A stretch of 64,000 nucleotides of DNA from Roseiarcus sp963806935 (GCA_963806935.1 CAWEAT010000005.1:97614-161613); one strand, 5' to 3'. Positions 54,264 to 63,322 are shown, numbered from the stretch's first letter. Numbers and translations are program-made. The notes: generated by a model from the sequence alone, not told the origin.

Positions 54264-54467
54264 ATGAGCATTGTTGAAAAGCGATCGCCTTCGGACGCCG
54301 TCGATTTCGCCACGGACAGTGAGATGCCCGCAACCACGAGCATCTGCGTTGCGCTGGTCGTCGCGCTGGTCGCCTATACGCTCGGGACTGCGGTTTTCCA
54401 GCAGGACGTCGTCGCACATGCGCCGCAGCGCGCAGTCCCAACCGAAATGTCCTTCCACGGCCCCTGA
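54264..54467 (+). CDS. small single-pass membrane protein, first of a related pair
   Basis: A 67-residue protein with a charged N-terminus, one helix (TTSICVALVVALVAYTLGTA) and a C-terminal segment ending MSFHGP. The ribosome-binding site GAGGAGA precedes the ATG. The neighbour at 54524 has the same plan: polar N-terminus, TT followed by a helix starting at a similar depth, Tyr-x-LG in the helix, and a terminal phenylalanine-x-GP. I do not recognise the family. A CRP-type palindrome lies upstream. Confidence 0.68.
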   Translation: MSIVEKRSPSDAVDFATDSEMPATTSICVALVVALVAYTLGTAVFQQDVVAHAPQRAVPTEMSFHGP

Positions 54468-54523
54468 GATTTCGCTCGCTCGCCGCGCACCGTCGCGCCT
54501 GCCGCTCGAAGAGGAGGCACATC

Positions 54524-54742
54524 GTGACTCATTCCGAAAGACCGCTCGGTATCCGCGACGGCTTTGTGTCCGAACGCCAAGCGATGCGGGAATTGCCGAC
54601 CATCAAGACTACCGTCCTTCTGGCCGCGTTACTGCTTTACGTGCTCGGGTTCGTCGCCCTTTACCCGCTCGCCCAGGCCAGCGTGGCGAAGAGCGTGGCG
54701 GAGGGCAATGATCCGGCGCTGCTGGATTTCGTCGGTCCCTGA
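54524..54742 (+). CDS. small single-pass membrane protein, second of a related pair
   Basis: A 72-residue protein from a GTG at 54524 behind GAGGAGG. The polar start (MTHSERPLGIRDGFVSERQA) is followed by PTIKTTVLLAALLLYVLGFV, one membrane helix, then YPLAQASVAKSVAEGNDPAL and the end LDFVGP. It resembles the upstream protein in layout and final GP, suggesting they may be partner subunits of one membrane complex. The function is unknown. It converges on a lysine-2,3-aminomutase-like gene with a 5-base gap. Confidence 0.7.
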   Translation: MTHSERPLGIRDGFVSERQAMRELPTIKTTVLLAALLLYVLGFVALYPLAQASVAKSVAEGNDPALLDFVGP

Positions 54743-54747
54743 TCCGG

Positions 54748-55876
54748 TCAGGCGGGCACAGACCGCCCCGATCGCGTCGCAAGAGAGTCGGAGGCCGGCT
54801 GGAGGCGATCGTCGGCGCCGAGCCGATCGACATAAGAGTGGGCGGCTCCTCGCGGATCGGTCACAACATGCGATCCGTCTCCATTGCTGCGGACCCATTG
54901 CGGCCCGATCGGGACCTTGCCCCGCCCGCCCGGAATGTCGAGCATGTAGGCCGGCGTCGCCAGCCCTGAAAGCCGGCCGCGCAACGCCCGCATCAATTCC
55001 TGTCCTCTTGCAATCGGCACGCGCCAGTGCGCAACGCCGGGCGCGAGGTCAACGTGATGCAGGTAGTAAGGCTTCACCCGCGCCTCGACGAAAGCGCGCA
55101 TCAGGTCGATGAGGGTCTCCGGATCGTCGTTGACACCTTTCAAGAGCACGCTCTGGCTGACCAGCATTGCTCCGGCGGACGCTAGGCGGCGGCAGGCGGC
55201 GCGTGCGGCGTCGGTGAGTTCGCGTGGATGGTTGGCGTGAATGGCGACGACGGTCGTCTTGCCGTCGGCGACGAGCGCGCGCGCCATCGCTCTTGTGACC
55301 CGCTCCGGGGCCGCAACCGGCAGACGGGTATGCCAGCGCAGCACTTTCACGTGCGGAATCGCGGCGAGCGCTCTGGGTCGCCTCGCCGATCCGGCGCGAT
55401 GACAGGATGAGCGGATCGCCGCCGGTGAGGATGACCTCCCACACGCCGGGTCGCGCGCGGACATAGTCGACCGCGGCGGCAAAGTCGGCCGCGCTGAGAG
55501 CGCCCGAGCCCGGACCGACCCGTTCGCGGCGAAAGCAGAAGCGGCAATAGACCGCGCAAGCCGCGACCAGCTTGATCAGCACCCGGTCGGGATAGCGATG
55601 CACCAGCCCATGAATCGGGCTCATCGCGTCGTCGCCGATCGGGTCGTCGCTCTCGTCGGCGTCGCGGATGAGCTCGCGCGCGTCGGGCACGAACTGGCGG
55701 GCGATCGGGTCGGCGGGATCGCCGGGCTCAACCAGCGCGGCCAGCGCCGGCGTGACGGCGACCGCATAGCGCCCGGCGACAGCCTCAAGCTCCGCGAGCC
55801 GTTCCGGGCCGGCGAGCCCCGCGTCGATCAGGGATCGCGGGGTGGTGAGGCGGTGAAGCGTTCGCTGGATGGTCAT
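54748..55876 (-). CDS. lysine 2,3-aminomutase-like radical SAM protein (EpmB/KamA family), frameshifted
   Basis: The N-terminal half has the radical SAM motif CAVYCRFCFRRERVG (CxxxCxxC) and VWEVILTGGDPLILSSRRIG. After one extra base in the GGG at 55375-55377 the rest continues in another frame: ALAAIPHVKVLRWHTRLPVA, VAIHANHPRELTDAAR, SQSVLLKGVNDDPETLIDLM, YYLHHVDLAPGVAHWRV. Repaired length is about 375 residues. Short KamA-like proteins such as EpmB convert lysine to beta-lysine for elongation factor P; the partner epmA is not in the window, so the exact role is uncertain. Confidence 0.86.
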
Positions 55877-55928
55877 GCGTCCGGTCGGGTTGGCGATGGC
55901 CGTGGTCGGATCGGGAGCGAAGCCGACT

Positions 55929-55957
55929 TGGTGCGGACGGTGGGGGTCGAACCCGCA
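55929..55957 (-). other. 3' end of a tRNA gene (T arm, acceptor strand, CCA) without the rest
   Basis: The minus strand reads GCGGGTTCGACCCCCACC then GTCCGCACCA: a TTCGA T-loop with its stem, a seven-base acceptor strand CGTCCGC, discriminator A and CCA. No matching GCGGACG acceptor start or anticodon arm is found in the next 100 bases upstream. It looks like a tRNA-derived attachment-site remnant, in keeping with the integrase fragment beside it. Confidence 0.65.
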
Positions 55958-56028
55958 CAGGCGCGCGGCCGAGGGACTTTCTTGCGGCAGCGGGCGACGT
56001 TGACGAAATGCTGACGAAGGACCATCCG

Positions 56029-56136
56029 ATGCCGACCAGGTTAGACGAGCGCGCCGTCAAGGCGGAAGAGGCGCCAGCGAAGGGCACGAAGGCGATACGG
56101 GACTCGGAAGTCAAGGGGCGCGCCGGATCGTGGTAG
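56029..56136 (+). pseudogene. truncated tyrosine-recombinase (phage-type integrase) N-terminus
   Basis: From the ATG the frame encodes MPTRLDERAVKAEEAPAKGT then KAIRDSEVKG, the start of DUF4102/SAM-like-type integrases where DSEVKGFGVRV normally follows. Here it breaks off into RAGSW and a stop after 35 codons. No catalytic domain remains. Its position about 70 bases from a tRNA 3' fragment marks the edge of a former integrated element. Confidence 0.65.
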
Positions 56137-56230
56137 GTTACCCGGGTGATTCTCCTGCCGGACTGCGTTCACGGTTCAGCAGGGTGGCCAATTCGGCCCA
56201 ATAGGCGGCGCTCTGGGGGAGGATTTCTTC

Positions 56231-58435
56231 ATGCGAACGTGGCGCGTGGCTGGAATCAATTTCGACCATCTGCACATGGGCGATCTTCTCCGCGAAGTCC
56301 ATGACCATCCTCACGCCGAGATTGTCGGAATATGGCACTCGGAAATCGAGCGCATGACGGCTGCGCGGGGCGCCCTCGGCATCCCCGACGACCGCGTTTT
56401 TGCCGATGTCGACCGCTGCATCCGGACCGCCAAGCCGGACCTGATCATCCTTTGCCCGGCGACCGCCGCGCACGCCGACTGGGTTGAGAAGGTCGCGCCC
56501 TATGGTGTTGACATCCTGGTCGAGAAGCCATTTGCCGCGACGCTCGCTGACGCGGACCGGATGATCGCGGCTGCGGACAAGGCCGGAATCCGCATGGCGA
56601 TCAACTGGCCCCTCGCCTGGTATCCGAGCCATGTGACTGCCAAGCGGGTGGCGGACGAGGGCGCCATCGGGCGCATCATCGAGGTCCATTATTATGACGG
56701 CAACCGCGGCCCGCTTTACCACGTGGCCGACAAGATCGAGGTCAGCCCGGACGAGGTGGCCAAGCTGAAGCCGAACTCGTGGTGGTACAAGAAAGCCTTC
56801 GGCGGCGGTAGCCTGCTCGACTATCTCGGCTACGGCGTCACCCTCGGGAGCTGGTATCTTGGTGGAGAGGCTCCGGTCGAGGTGACCACGGTCGTCGATC
56901 GCCCGGCCGGCCTCGAGGTCGACGAGCACTCGATTACAATCTGTCGCTACAAGGACGGCCTCTCCAAGTTCGAGACCCGGTGGGGAACCTTCACCGACCC
57001 CTGGACGCTACAGCCCCAGCCGAAATGCGGCTTTGTTCTGGTCGGAAGCGACGGCACGATCTCGAGCTATGACTACGAGAAGACGATCCGCCTGCAAACC
57101 CGCGCTCACCCCGAGCAGCGCGAAATCCCCGTAGACGAGCTTAAAGCGCCGCGCCGCTCTCCGGTCGAATACATGCTTCACTGCAAGGAGACGGGCGAGG
57201 CGATTTCGGGCCCGCTCGATCCGAAGCTCGCCCGGATCGGCCAGCGGATCGTCGACGCTGCGATACGCTCGGCGGCTGAGAGGCGGACAGTTAGAGCTTG
57301 CGCCATGAGCGGCGACGCGTCGGACATCGGCCAGGACCGCTACGCCCTGGTCGCGGAGAAAGCCGCGGAAACGGCCGCTCCGGACCTTCCCTACCGTCCC
57401 CGCGACCCGAGCGGATATCGCCCCGGCATCGGGCTGATCGGCGCCGGGGGCATCACCGTCTCGCATCTCGATGCGTACAAGAAGGCCGGCTACCGGGTCC
57501 TCGCAATCTCCAATCCGACCCTTTCGAAGGCTGCCGCGAGGCGCGACGCCTTCTTTCCCGAAGCCAGGATTTCAACGGATCACCAGGCGGTCCTGGACTG
57601 CCCGGGTGTCGAGGTGGTCGACATCGCAACTCATCCTGCCCAGCGCGTCCCATTGATCGAGGCAGCGATCGACGCCGGAAAGCACGTGCTGTCGCAGAAG
57701 CCGTTCGTGCTCGATCTCGACGTCGGGGAACGCCTCTGCGACCGCGCAGCAAAGAAAGGCGTGCGGCTTGCCATCAACCAGAACGGCCGTTGGGCGCCGC
57801 ATCTCGCCTATATGCGCGAGGCTGTCAAAGCCGGGCTGATCGGCGAGGTCATAGGCGTTCATGTAGCGATCCATTGGGATCACACGTGGTTAAAGGGGAC
57901 GGCGTTCGAACAAATCGACGACTTGATCTTTTATGATTTCGCCATCCACTGGTTCGATTTTCTGGCTTCGCTGATCGGACCGAGCGCGACCAGCGTCTAT
58001 GCAACGCGCGGCTTCGCCGCAGGGCAAACCATCCGCCCGCCTATGCTCGCCCAGGCGCTTGTCGAATTCGTTGGCGGACAGGCGTCACTCGTCTTTGACG
58101 CTCATACGCGCTACGGCGCCCTCGACACGACCTACGTCGCGGGAACGAAGGGGAGCCTCTCGAGCATCGGCCCGAACCTGCAGGAGCAGGCGGTTACGCT
58201 TCATACCGACAGCGGCGTCGCGCGTCCGGCTCTGACCGGCTCTTGGTTCAACGACGGCTTCCACGGGGCCATGGCGGAGCTCCTCTCGGCCATCGAAGAG
58301 AACCGCGAGCCTTCCAACAACGGCCGAGATAATTTGCTGAGCTTGGCGCTGGCCTTCGCGGCGATCAATTCCTCGCGGACTGGCGTCGCGCGTCCTGTTG
58401 GCAGCGTGCGCAAGCTCGCGGCAGCGGCGGGGTAG
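56231..58435 (+). CDS. two Gfo/Idh/MocA-family oxidoreductases in one reading frame
   Basis: This 734-codon frame contains two full NAD-dependent sugar dehydrogenase-like units. Residues 1 to about 357 have VAGINFDHLHMGDLLREVHD, DILVEKPFAATLADADRM and WWYKKAFGGGSLLDYLGYGV; residues 358-734 have GIGLIGAGGITVSHLDAYKK, HVLSQKPFVLDLDVGERL and IFYDFAIHWFDFLASL. The junction carries TTAGAGCTTGCGCCATGAGC at 57291. Removing one T would end unit 1 at a TGA that overlaps an ATG for unit 2, the usual operon layout, so the fusion is probably caused by one extra base. Such pairs act in inositol or rare-sugar catabolism; substrate unknown. Confidence 0.85.
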   Translation: MRTWRVAGINFDHLHMGDLLREVHDHPHAEIVGIWHSEIERMTAARGALGIPDDRVFADVDRCIRTAKPDLIILCPATAAHADWVEKVAPYGVDILVEKPFAATLADADRMIAAADKAGIRMAINWPLAWYPSHVTAKRVADEGAIGRIIEVHYYDGNRGPLYHVADKIEVSPDEVAKLKPNSWWYKKAFGGGSLLDYLGYGVTLGSWYLGGEAPVEVTTVVDRPAGLEVDEHSITICRYKDGLSKFETRWGTFTDPWTLQPQPKCGFVLVGSDGTISSYDYEKTIRLQTRAHPEQREIPVDELKAPRRSPVEYMLHCKETGEAISGPLDPKLARIGQRIVDAAIRSAAERRTVRACAMSGDASDIGQDRYALVAEKAAETAAPDLPYRPRDPSGYRPGIGLIGAGGITVSHLDAYKKAGYRVLAISNPTLSKAAARRDAFFPEARISTDHQAVLDCPGVEVVDIATHPAQRVPLIEAAIDAGKHVLSQKPFVLDLDVGERLCDRAAKKGVRLAINQNGRWAPHLAYMREAVKAGLIGEVIGVHVAIHWDHTWLKGTAFEQIDDLIFYDFAIHWFDFLASLIGPSATSVYATRGFAAGQTIRPPMLAQALVEFVGGQASLVFDAHTRYGALDTTYVAGTKGSLSSIGPNLQEQAVTLHTDSGVARPALTGSWFNDGFHGAMAELLSAIEENREPSNNGRDNLLSLALAFAAINSSRTGVARPVGSVRKLAAAAG

Positions 58436-58545
58436 GACGGGATTCCGGAAATGCGGTTCCTGCAGTCTTCGCAAGGGAAATTGTAATGGTATAAGAATCG
58501 CGTCACTGTACGTGGCTGAACCAACAACCAGAGTGGGAGGAAAGA

Positions 58546-59589
58546 ATGAGACGCTTAAGCGAAATTGCCGCGCTTGCCCTGCTGACGGCGGCAGGGGCCG
58601 GAGTTCCCCTCAGCGGCGCGAGCGCCGCTGATCAGTTCGTAATCGGGGTCTCCAACACCCATATTGGCAATAGCTGGCGCGAGGAATTCGTCTGCTCGAT
58701 CAAGGCGGAAGCACTCGCCTCCGGCCTGGTTTCGAAGGTCATCCTCGCCAATCGCGAAGCAGGGCCTTCCGAGCAGATTGCGGACCTCCGCACCCTGATT
58801 TCGGCCGGCGTCAACGCCATCATCATTAACCCGTCCGACGAAAAGGCGCTGAACGGCGTCATCAAGCAGGCGGCGGACAAGGGGATCATCGTCGTGGCGG
58901 CGGACCAGCCTGTCAGCGCCCCGGAAGCCTATATCGTGACCGGCGACCAGGTGACCTACGCCAAGGTCGGCGCCAAGTGGTTGTTCGAGCAGCTGAAGGG
59001 CAAGGGCGACGTCTATGAGATGCGCGGCATCGATGGAGCTCCGGGCGACAGCGTAAGGCAGACCGGCTTTGACGCGGTGCTCAAGGATTACCCCGGGATC
59101 AAGATCGTCGCGACGACCTTCATGGATTGGTCCAACGAAAAAGCCGCCCAGCAGATGTCGGCGATGCTTGCCTCGGGCAAACATTTCGACGGGGTGTGGA
59201 CCTCGGGGATCGACTATACGGTGATCGAAGCGATCAAGGCCGCGGGCAAGCCGTTCGTGCCGTTCGTTGGCGCTGACAACAACGGCTTCATCAAGCAACT
59301 GATCGACTACAAGAAGGATGGGCTCGTCGGCGTTGCGGTCAGCAATTCGCCGGCGATCGGCGCAGCGGGACTGGTGGTCGCTCTTGACGTCCTCCAGAAG
59401 AAGCCCCGCGACAAGGTAACGACAGTTCCGACCGCTTGGTATGACAACACGACCGATGAAAACGTGGCGAAACTGAAGGCGCTATACGATCCAAACGTCG
59501 CTCCGACCGATCCGGTCTACGGCCCGGAGAAGGACTACGGGCACTTCACCGCCGCGCAGGAAAAAGCCTGCAAGGGGCCGGGCGAGTAG
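58546..59589 (+). CDS. sugar ABC transporter periplasmic substrate-binding protein
   Basis: The 347-residue protein has a signal peptide (MRRLSEIAALALLTAAGAGV, cleavage near GASAA) and the ribose-binding-protein fold (Peripla_BP_4): GVSNTHIGNSWREEF, SEQIADLRTLISAGVNAIII, VAADQPVSAPEAYIVTGDQV, MRGIDGAPGDSVRQTGF, FVPFVGADNNGFIKQLIDY. It serves the fused ABC transporter downstream. The ligand (a sugar, inositol or similar polyol) cannot be told from sequence alone. A strong stem-loop follows the stop. Confidence 0.9.
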   Translation: MRRLSEIAALALLTAAGAGVPLSGASAADQFVIGVSNTHIGNSWREEFVCSIKAEALASGLVSKVILANREAGPSEQIADLRTLISAGVNAIIINPSDEKALNGVIKQAADKGIIVVAADQPVSAPEAYIVTGDQVTYAKVGAKWLFEQLKGKGDVYEMRGIDGAPGDSVRQTGFDAVLKDYPGIKIVATTFMDWSNEKAAQQMSAMLASGKHFDGVWTSGIDYTVIEAIKAAGKPFVPFVGADNNGFIKQLIDYKKDGLVGVAVSNSPAIGAAGLVVALDVLQKKPRDKVTTVPTAWYDNTTDENVAKLKALYDPNVAPTDPVYGPEKDYGHFTAAQEKACKGPGE

Positions 59590-59598
59590 CTTCCTGAC

Positions 59599-59635
59599 GG
59601 CGCCGGCGTTTGTTTAATTTTCCTACGCCGGCGCC
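59599..59635 (+). promoter_or_regulatory. intercistronic stem-loop after the binding-protein gene
   Basis: GGCGCCGGCGT (59599-59609) pairs perfectly with ACGCCGGCGCC (59625-59635) around an AT-rich 15-base loop. There is no T-run, so it is more likely an mRNA-stabilising hairpin or attenuator that raises binding-protein level over the membrane components than a full terminator. Confidence 0.7.
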
Positions 59636-59726
59636 CGCGGTCAATCCGATTGCGATCGCCCCGATCCGCTCGCCCTCCTGGGGCGGGCGTGACTGAAATG
59701 TCGCGAAGAGACGCGAGCACCGGCCA

Positions 59727-62438
59727 ATGAACGATTCGGCGCCTCTGCTCGAGGTCCGCGATCTCGCTAAACGATTCGGGTCGGTCGTCGCCCTGAGGTC
59801 GGCGGCGCTCGCTGTGCGTCGCGGCGAGATTCACGCGTTGATGGGGGCGAACGGCGCAGGCAAGAGCACGCTGGTAAAGATTCTCACCGGCGTCTTTCAG
59901 GCGGACAGCGGAACCATAACCCTCGACGGCGTGGTGCGGAGCTTTCGCTCGCCGGCGGAGGCGCGCGGCGCGGGTATCGTCTCGGTGTACCAGGATCCGG
60001 CGCTCGTTCCCGATCTCACGATCGCCCAGAACATGCGACTGGCCGACGTCGACCTCAACACAGTGCGCGGCCATTTCAAGGACCTTGGGATCGCGGATCT
60101 TGGCTTCGGCGCGCTTACGCGCGACATCCCGTACCCGGTCTTGCGTCTGATCGATCTGGCGAGAGCGCTCGCGTCATCGCCCGTCGTTCTCATGCTGGAC
60201 GAGATTACCGCCGCTCTTCCCACGGACCTGTCGGAACGGGTGTTCGCGGTCGTCCGACGCTGGCGGGAACGCGGAAGCTCGGTGATCTTCATTTCTCATC
60301 GCATAGCCGAGGTTTCCGCGCTCTGCGATCGCGCCACGGTGTTGCGCGATGGCGCCTTCGTCGGCGTCACCGACGCCGCCCACGGCAACGAGGATCGAAT
60401 CGTTTCTCTGATGCTGGGCGCGGACATCGTGAAAGCCGCTTCCGTCCAGGACGTGGTTGGACGGGTCGATCGCGGCCCGACTGAAGAGCCGGCGCTCGAG
60501 GTCCGCGATCTCAGCTATGGCGCCATGCTCAGCAATGTATCCTTCAGCGTTCGGGCCGGGGAGATTCTCGGCGTTGCGGCGCTTGAAGGACAGGGGCAGC
60601 GGGAGCTGTTCGATTGCATTGCCGGGGTGCGCCGCCAAAGCGGCGGGGAGATCCTGGCGCGCGGCCGAAAGTTGAAGCTGAACCACCCGGGTGATGCAAT
60701 CGCGGCCGGCCTCGTCCTCGTCCCGGCGAGCCGCCTTCAGGCTCTCCTGCCGCAGCGCCCGATCCGCGAGAATGTGGCTCTGCCGCTTGTCCGCAACCCG
60801 GTCAATTGGGGCCTCATCCCTGCCGGCCGCGAGCGCGAACGCGTCGCCGCCGCCGTCAAGCGGTTGCAGATCGACGCCCGCGCCGGATCGGAAGTGCGCA
60901 GGCTCAGCGGCGGCAACCAGCAGAAGGTGGTGATAGCGCGATGGGTAGCGGCCGGATTTCAAACTCTGCTTTGCTTTGACCCGACTTCCGGCATCGATGT
61001 CGGGACCAAGCATCAGATCTATCGGTTGCTGCGCGAGATGGCCGATTCAGGATCAGCTGTGCTGCTGTTTACTTCCGAGCTGCCGGAAATCGGGCTTGTG
61101 TGCGACCGGGCGATCGTCCTGTTCGGCGGCGAAATCGTCGCAGAAATGCCGGCCGCCGATGCGGACGAAGGCGCCCTGCTTCGCGCAGCGCACGGGATCG
61201 GGGTCGCCAGCGGAGTTGGCGCCGCACGCGGCAAGGACGCCGCCGAAGAAGCAGGCGCTGCGCCCGCAACAAAGGGCGCGCCGGCGCCGGTTCCCGGCCA
61301 ATCGTCTCGCAAGGTTGAAGAGGCTTCCCGGGAACCTGGCCTCATCGAGAAGTTCTGGGCCGCGTTAGCCCGCTATCCGGCGCTCTTCGGGATGCCGTCG
61401 CTGCTGATCCTCTTCTTCGCCGCAACAGTCGCGATCCATCCCACGTTCAATTCGTTCGACGCCCAGTCGGTCGCGATGGCGGCGTTCCCGCTGGCCTGCG
61501 CGGCTGCGGCGCAGGCCATTGTCGTAATCTCCGGCGGGATCGACCTCTCGATCGGATCCGTCATGGCGGTCGCGAACGTGCTTGCCGCAAGCACGATGAG
61601 GAGCGCGAGCTTCGGCGAGGCGCTCGCGCTCGCCGCGGCAATTCTCGTCGCCGGCGCCGCGATCGGCGCGGTCAACGGGCTGCTGGTGATGATCTCTCGC
61701 GTCCCCGACGTCATCGTGACGCTCACCACCGGCTTCATCTGGGGCGGCGTGGCGCTCTTGATACTCGAAAGGCCCGGCGGCGGCGCTCCTCCCGAATTCC
61801 TCAATCTCGGCACCGGCACGCTCATCACCGAATGGCTGTCCAATTCTCTCGTTTTGCTCATTGTTTGCCTTGCCGCCGTGTGGATTCCGGTCAGCAGATC
61901 GAAAGCCGGCCTTCGCATCTACGCAACCGGCAGCGACCCGATCGCGGCGTTTCGCAGCGGCGTGAACGTCACGCTGGCCAAACTCTTCGCCTATGTGCTC
62001 GGGGGCTTGTTCAGCGCGGTCGGCGGGCTTGGCCTGACGATGACGACCGGCATCGGATCCGCGCGCGCGGGCGTCCTCTATACCCTGAGCGGGCTTGCCG
62101 CCGTAGTCATCGGCGGAGTCAGCCTAACCGGAGGCCGCGGGGGGATCGTAGGGCCGGTCATCGCCGCTTTCGTGCTCACCCTTATTCCCGTGGACCTCAT
62201 CTTCCTGAACATCGACCCCAACTTCGGCCAGGTCATCCAGGGGACGCTGATCGTGCTGGTCGTCATGGCGGGCGGCCTCATCACCTCGATGAGGAACCGC
62301 AAATCAGCAGTTCGCCGAACGCCTCGGCGCCGCGCACGCGCTTCGAGGCGCGCAGCGCGCTCACGTGGTTTCGTCGCAACACCATCGCCGCGCTCATTCT
62401 GCTTCTCCTGGCCTTCATCGCGATCGTCGAGATCGTGA
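59727..62438 (+). CDS. fused sugar ABC transporter: ATP-binding protein (RbsA-like) and permease (RbsC-like)
   Basis: Residues 1 to about 490 are a double-ABC RbsA-type ATPase: Walker A LMGANGAGKSTLVKILTGVF, VVLMLDEITAALPTDLSERV, and second half VRRLSGGNQQKVVIARWVAA with FDPTSGIDVGTKHQIYRLLR. The first LSGGQ is degenerate. An Ala/Pro-rich linker (about 490-540) leads into an RbsC-type permease with about nine helices and VVISGGIDLSIGSVMAVANV. The true end is probably at 62304-62306, where TCA stands at the place of an expected TGA (see findings); the open frame runs on into the next gene to 62438. Fused ATPase-permease chains are known but uncommon. Confidence 0.87.
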   Translation: MNDSAPLLEVRDLAKRFGSVVALRSAALAVRRGEIHALMGANGAGKSTLVKILTGVFQADSGTITLDGVVRSFRSPAEARGAGIVSVYQDPALVPDLTIAQNMRLADVDLNTVRGHFKDLGIADLGFGALTRDIPYPVLRLIDLARALASSPVVLMLDEITAALPTDLSERVFAVVRRWRERGSSVIFISHRIAEVSALCDRATVLRDGAFVGVTDAAHGNEDRIVSLMLGADIVKAASVQDVVGRVDRGPTEEPALEVRDLSYGAMLSNVSFSVRAGEILGVAALEGQGQRELFDCIAGVRRQSGGEILARGRKLKLNHPGDAIAAGLVLVPASRLQALLPQRPIRENVALPLVRNPVNWGLIPAGRERERVAAAVKRLQIDARAGSEVRRLSGGNQQKVVIARWVAAGFQTLLCFDPTSGIDVGTKHQIYRLLREMADSGSAVLLFTSELPEIGLVCDRAIVLFGGEIVAEMPAADADEGALLRAAHGIGVASGVGAARGKDAAEEAGAAPATKGAPAPVPGQSSRKVEEASREPGLIEKFWAALARYPALFGMPSLLILFFAATVAIHPTFNSFDAQSVAMAAFPLACAAAAQAIVVISGGIDLSIGSVMAVANVLAASTMRSASFGEALALAAAILVAGAAIGAVNGLLVMISRVPDVIVTLTTGFIWGGVALLILERPGGGAPPEFLNLGTGTLITEWLSNSLVLLIVCLAAVWIPVSRSKAGLRIYATGSDPIAAFRSGVNVTLAKLFAYVLGGLFSAVGGLGLTMTTGIGSARAGVLYTLSGLAAVVIGGVSLTGGRGGIVGPVIAAFVLTLIPVDLIFLNIDPNFGQVIQGTLIVLVVMAGGLITSMRNRKSAVRRTPRRRARASRRAARSRGFVATPSPRSFCFSWPSSRSSRS

Positions 62439-63289
62439 AGCCGGGCACAGTGAACCCGGTCTGGCTGTCGAACACGCTCCTGTTCGCGGCGCCCCTCGGC
62501 ATTCTCGCCGCCGGGCAGACCATGGTGATGCTGACTGGCGGTATCGATCTGTCGGTGGTCAGCATCGCGACTGGATCTGCGTTCTTGATGACCACGACGG
62601 CGCTCAAGTTCGGCAATCTTCGGCGGTCGCGATCGGGCTCGCCCTTGGCCTGGTTGTCGGAGCGATTAACGGCGTCGGTGTCGCGCTGCTCGGCGTTCAG
62701 CCGCTGGTGATGACCCTCGGCACCGGCTCATGACCCAGGGTGTCATAATCGTCTACGGCCGAGAATACTGGCGTCGCGCTGGATAGTGCCCGACTTCATC
62801 CATTCGATCGGTTCCGACCGTCTCGCCGGCTTCATTCCTCTCGACCTGTTTCTTTGGCTGCCGATCGCGGCGCTGGTGGTGATCGTGCTGGCGCGGACCG
62901 GCTTCGGGCGCCTGCTTTACGCCATCGGCGACAATCGCGACGCGTGCCGCCTCGCCGGCGTGCGCGTGTGGCGCTTATTCTCATCGACTACGTGATTTGC
63001 GCTCTCCTCGCGTCGATCGCGGCTTCGTCCTCGTCGGCCACACCAACTCCGCCGATCTGAGCCTCGCTTCCACCTATCTCCTACCTTCGATCGCGGCGGT
63101 CATCATTGGCGGGACCTCAATTTTTCGCGGACGCGGCGGCTATTCGGGCAGCTCGTGGGCGCCTTAATTCTGACAGTGCTGGATGGCCTGTTGACCCTTC
63201 TTGATTCGCCTGAGCCGATCAAACAGGTGCTGTACAGGGCGATCATCTTCATGCTCGCCGCGGCCTATTCGCGCCTGACCGAGCGCTGA
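62303..63289 (+). pseudogene. second sugar ABC transporter permease, broken by several frameshifts
   Basis: Pieces in changing frames cover a full RbsC-like permease: LLFAAPLGILAAGQTMVMLT and GGIDLSVVSIATGSAFL; AVAIGLALGLVVGAINGVGV and QPLVMTLGTG; SIGSDRLAGFIPLDLFLWLP with LARTGFGRLLYAIGDNRDAC; ALILIDYVICALLASIA; FVLVGHTNSADLSLASTYLL; LVGALILTVLDGLLTLLDSP and YSRLTER at the end. Breaks lie near 62625, 62730, 62762, 62968, 63020 and 63153. The expected ATG overlapping the previous gene reads ATC. Either a decaying gene or badly called sequence. Confidence 0.8.
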
Positions 63290-63322
63290 AGGCGCTGAAC
63301 TCGAGGCGCGGAGGCGCGCTCG

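Noticed and set aside
55929..56020. A complete tRNA-Leu or tRNA-Ser gene
   Set aside because: Only the T arm and acceptor 3' strand with CCA can be folded; the expected 5' acceptor strand and anticodon arm are not present upstream.
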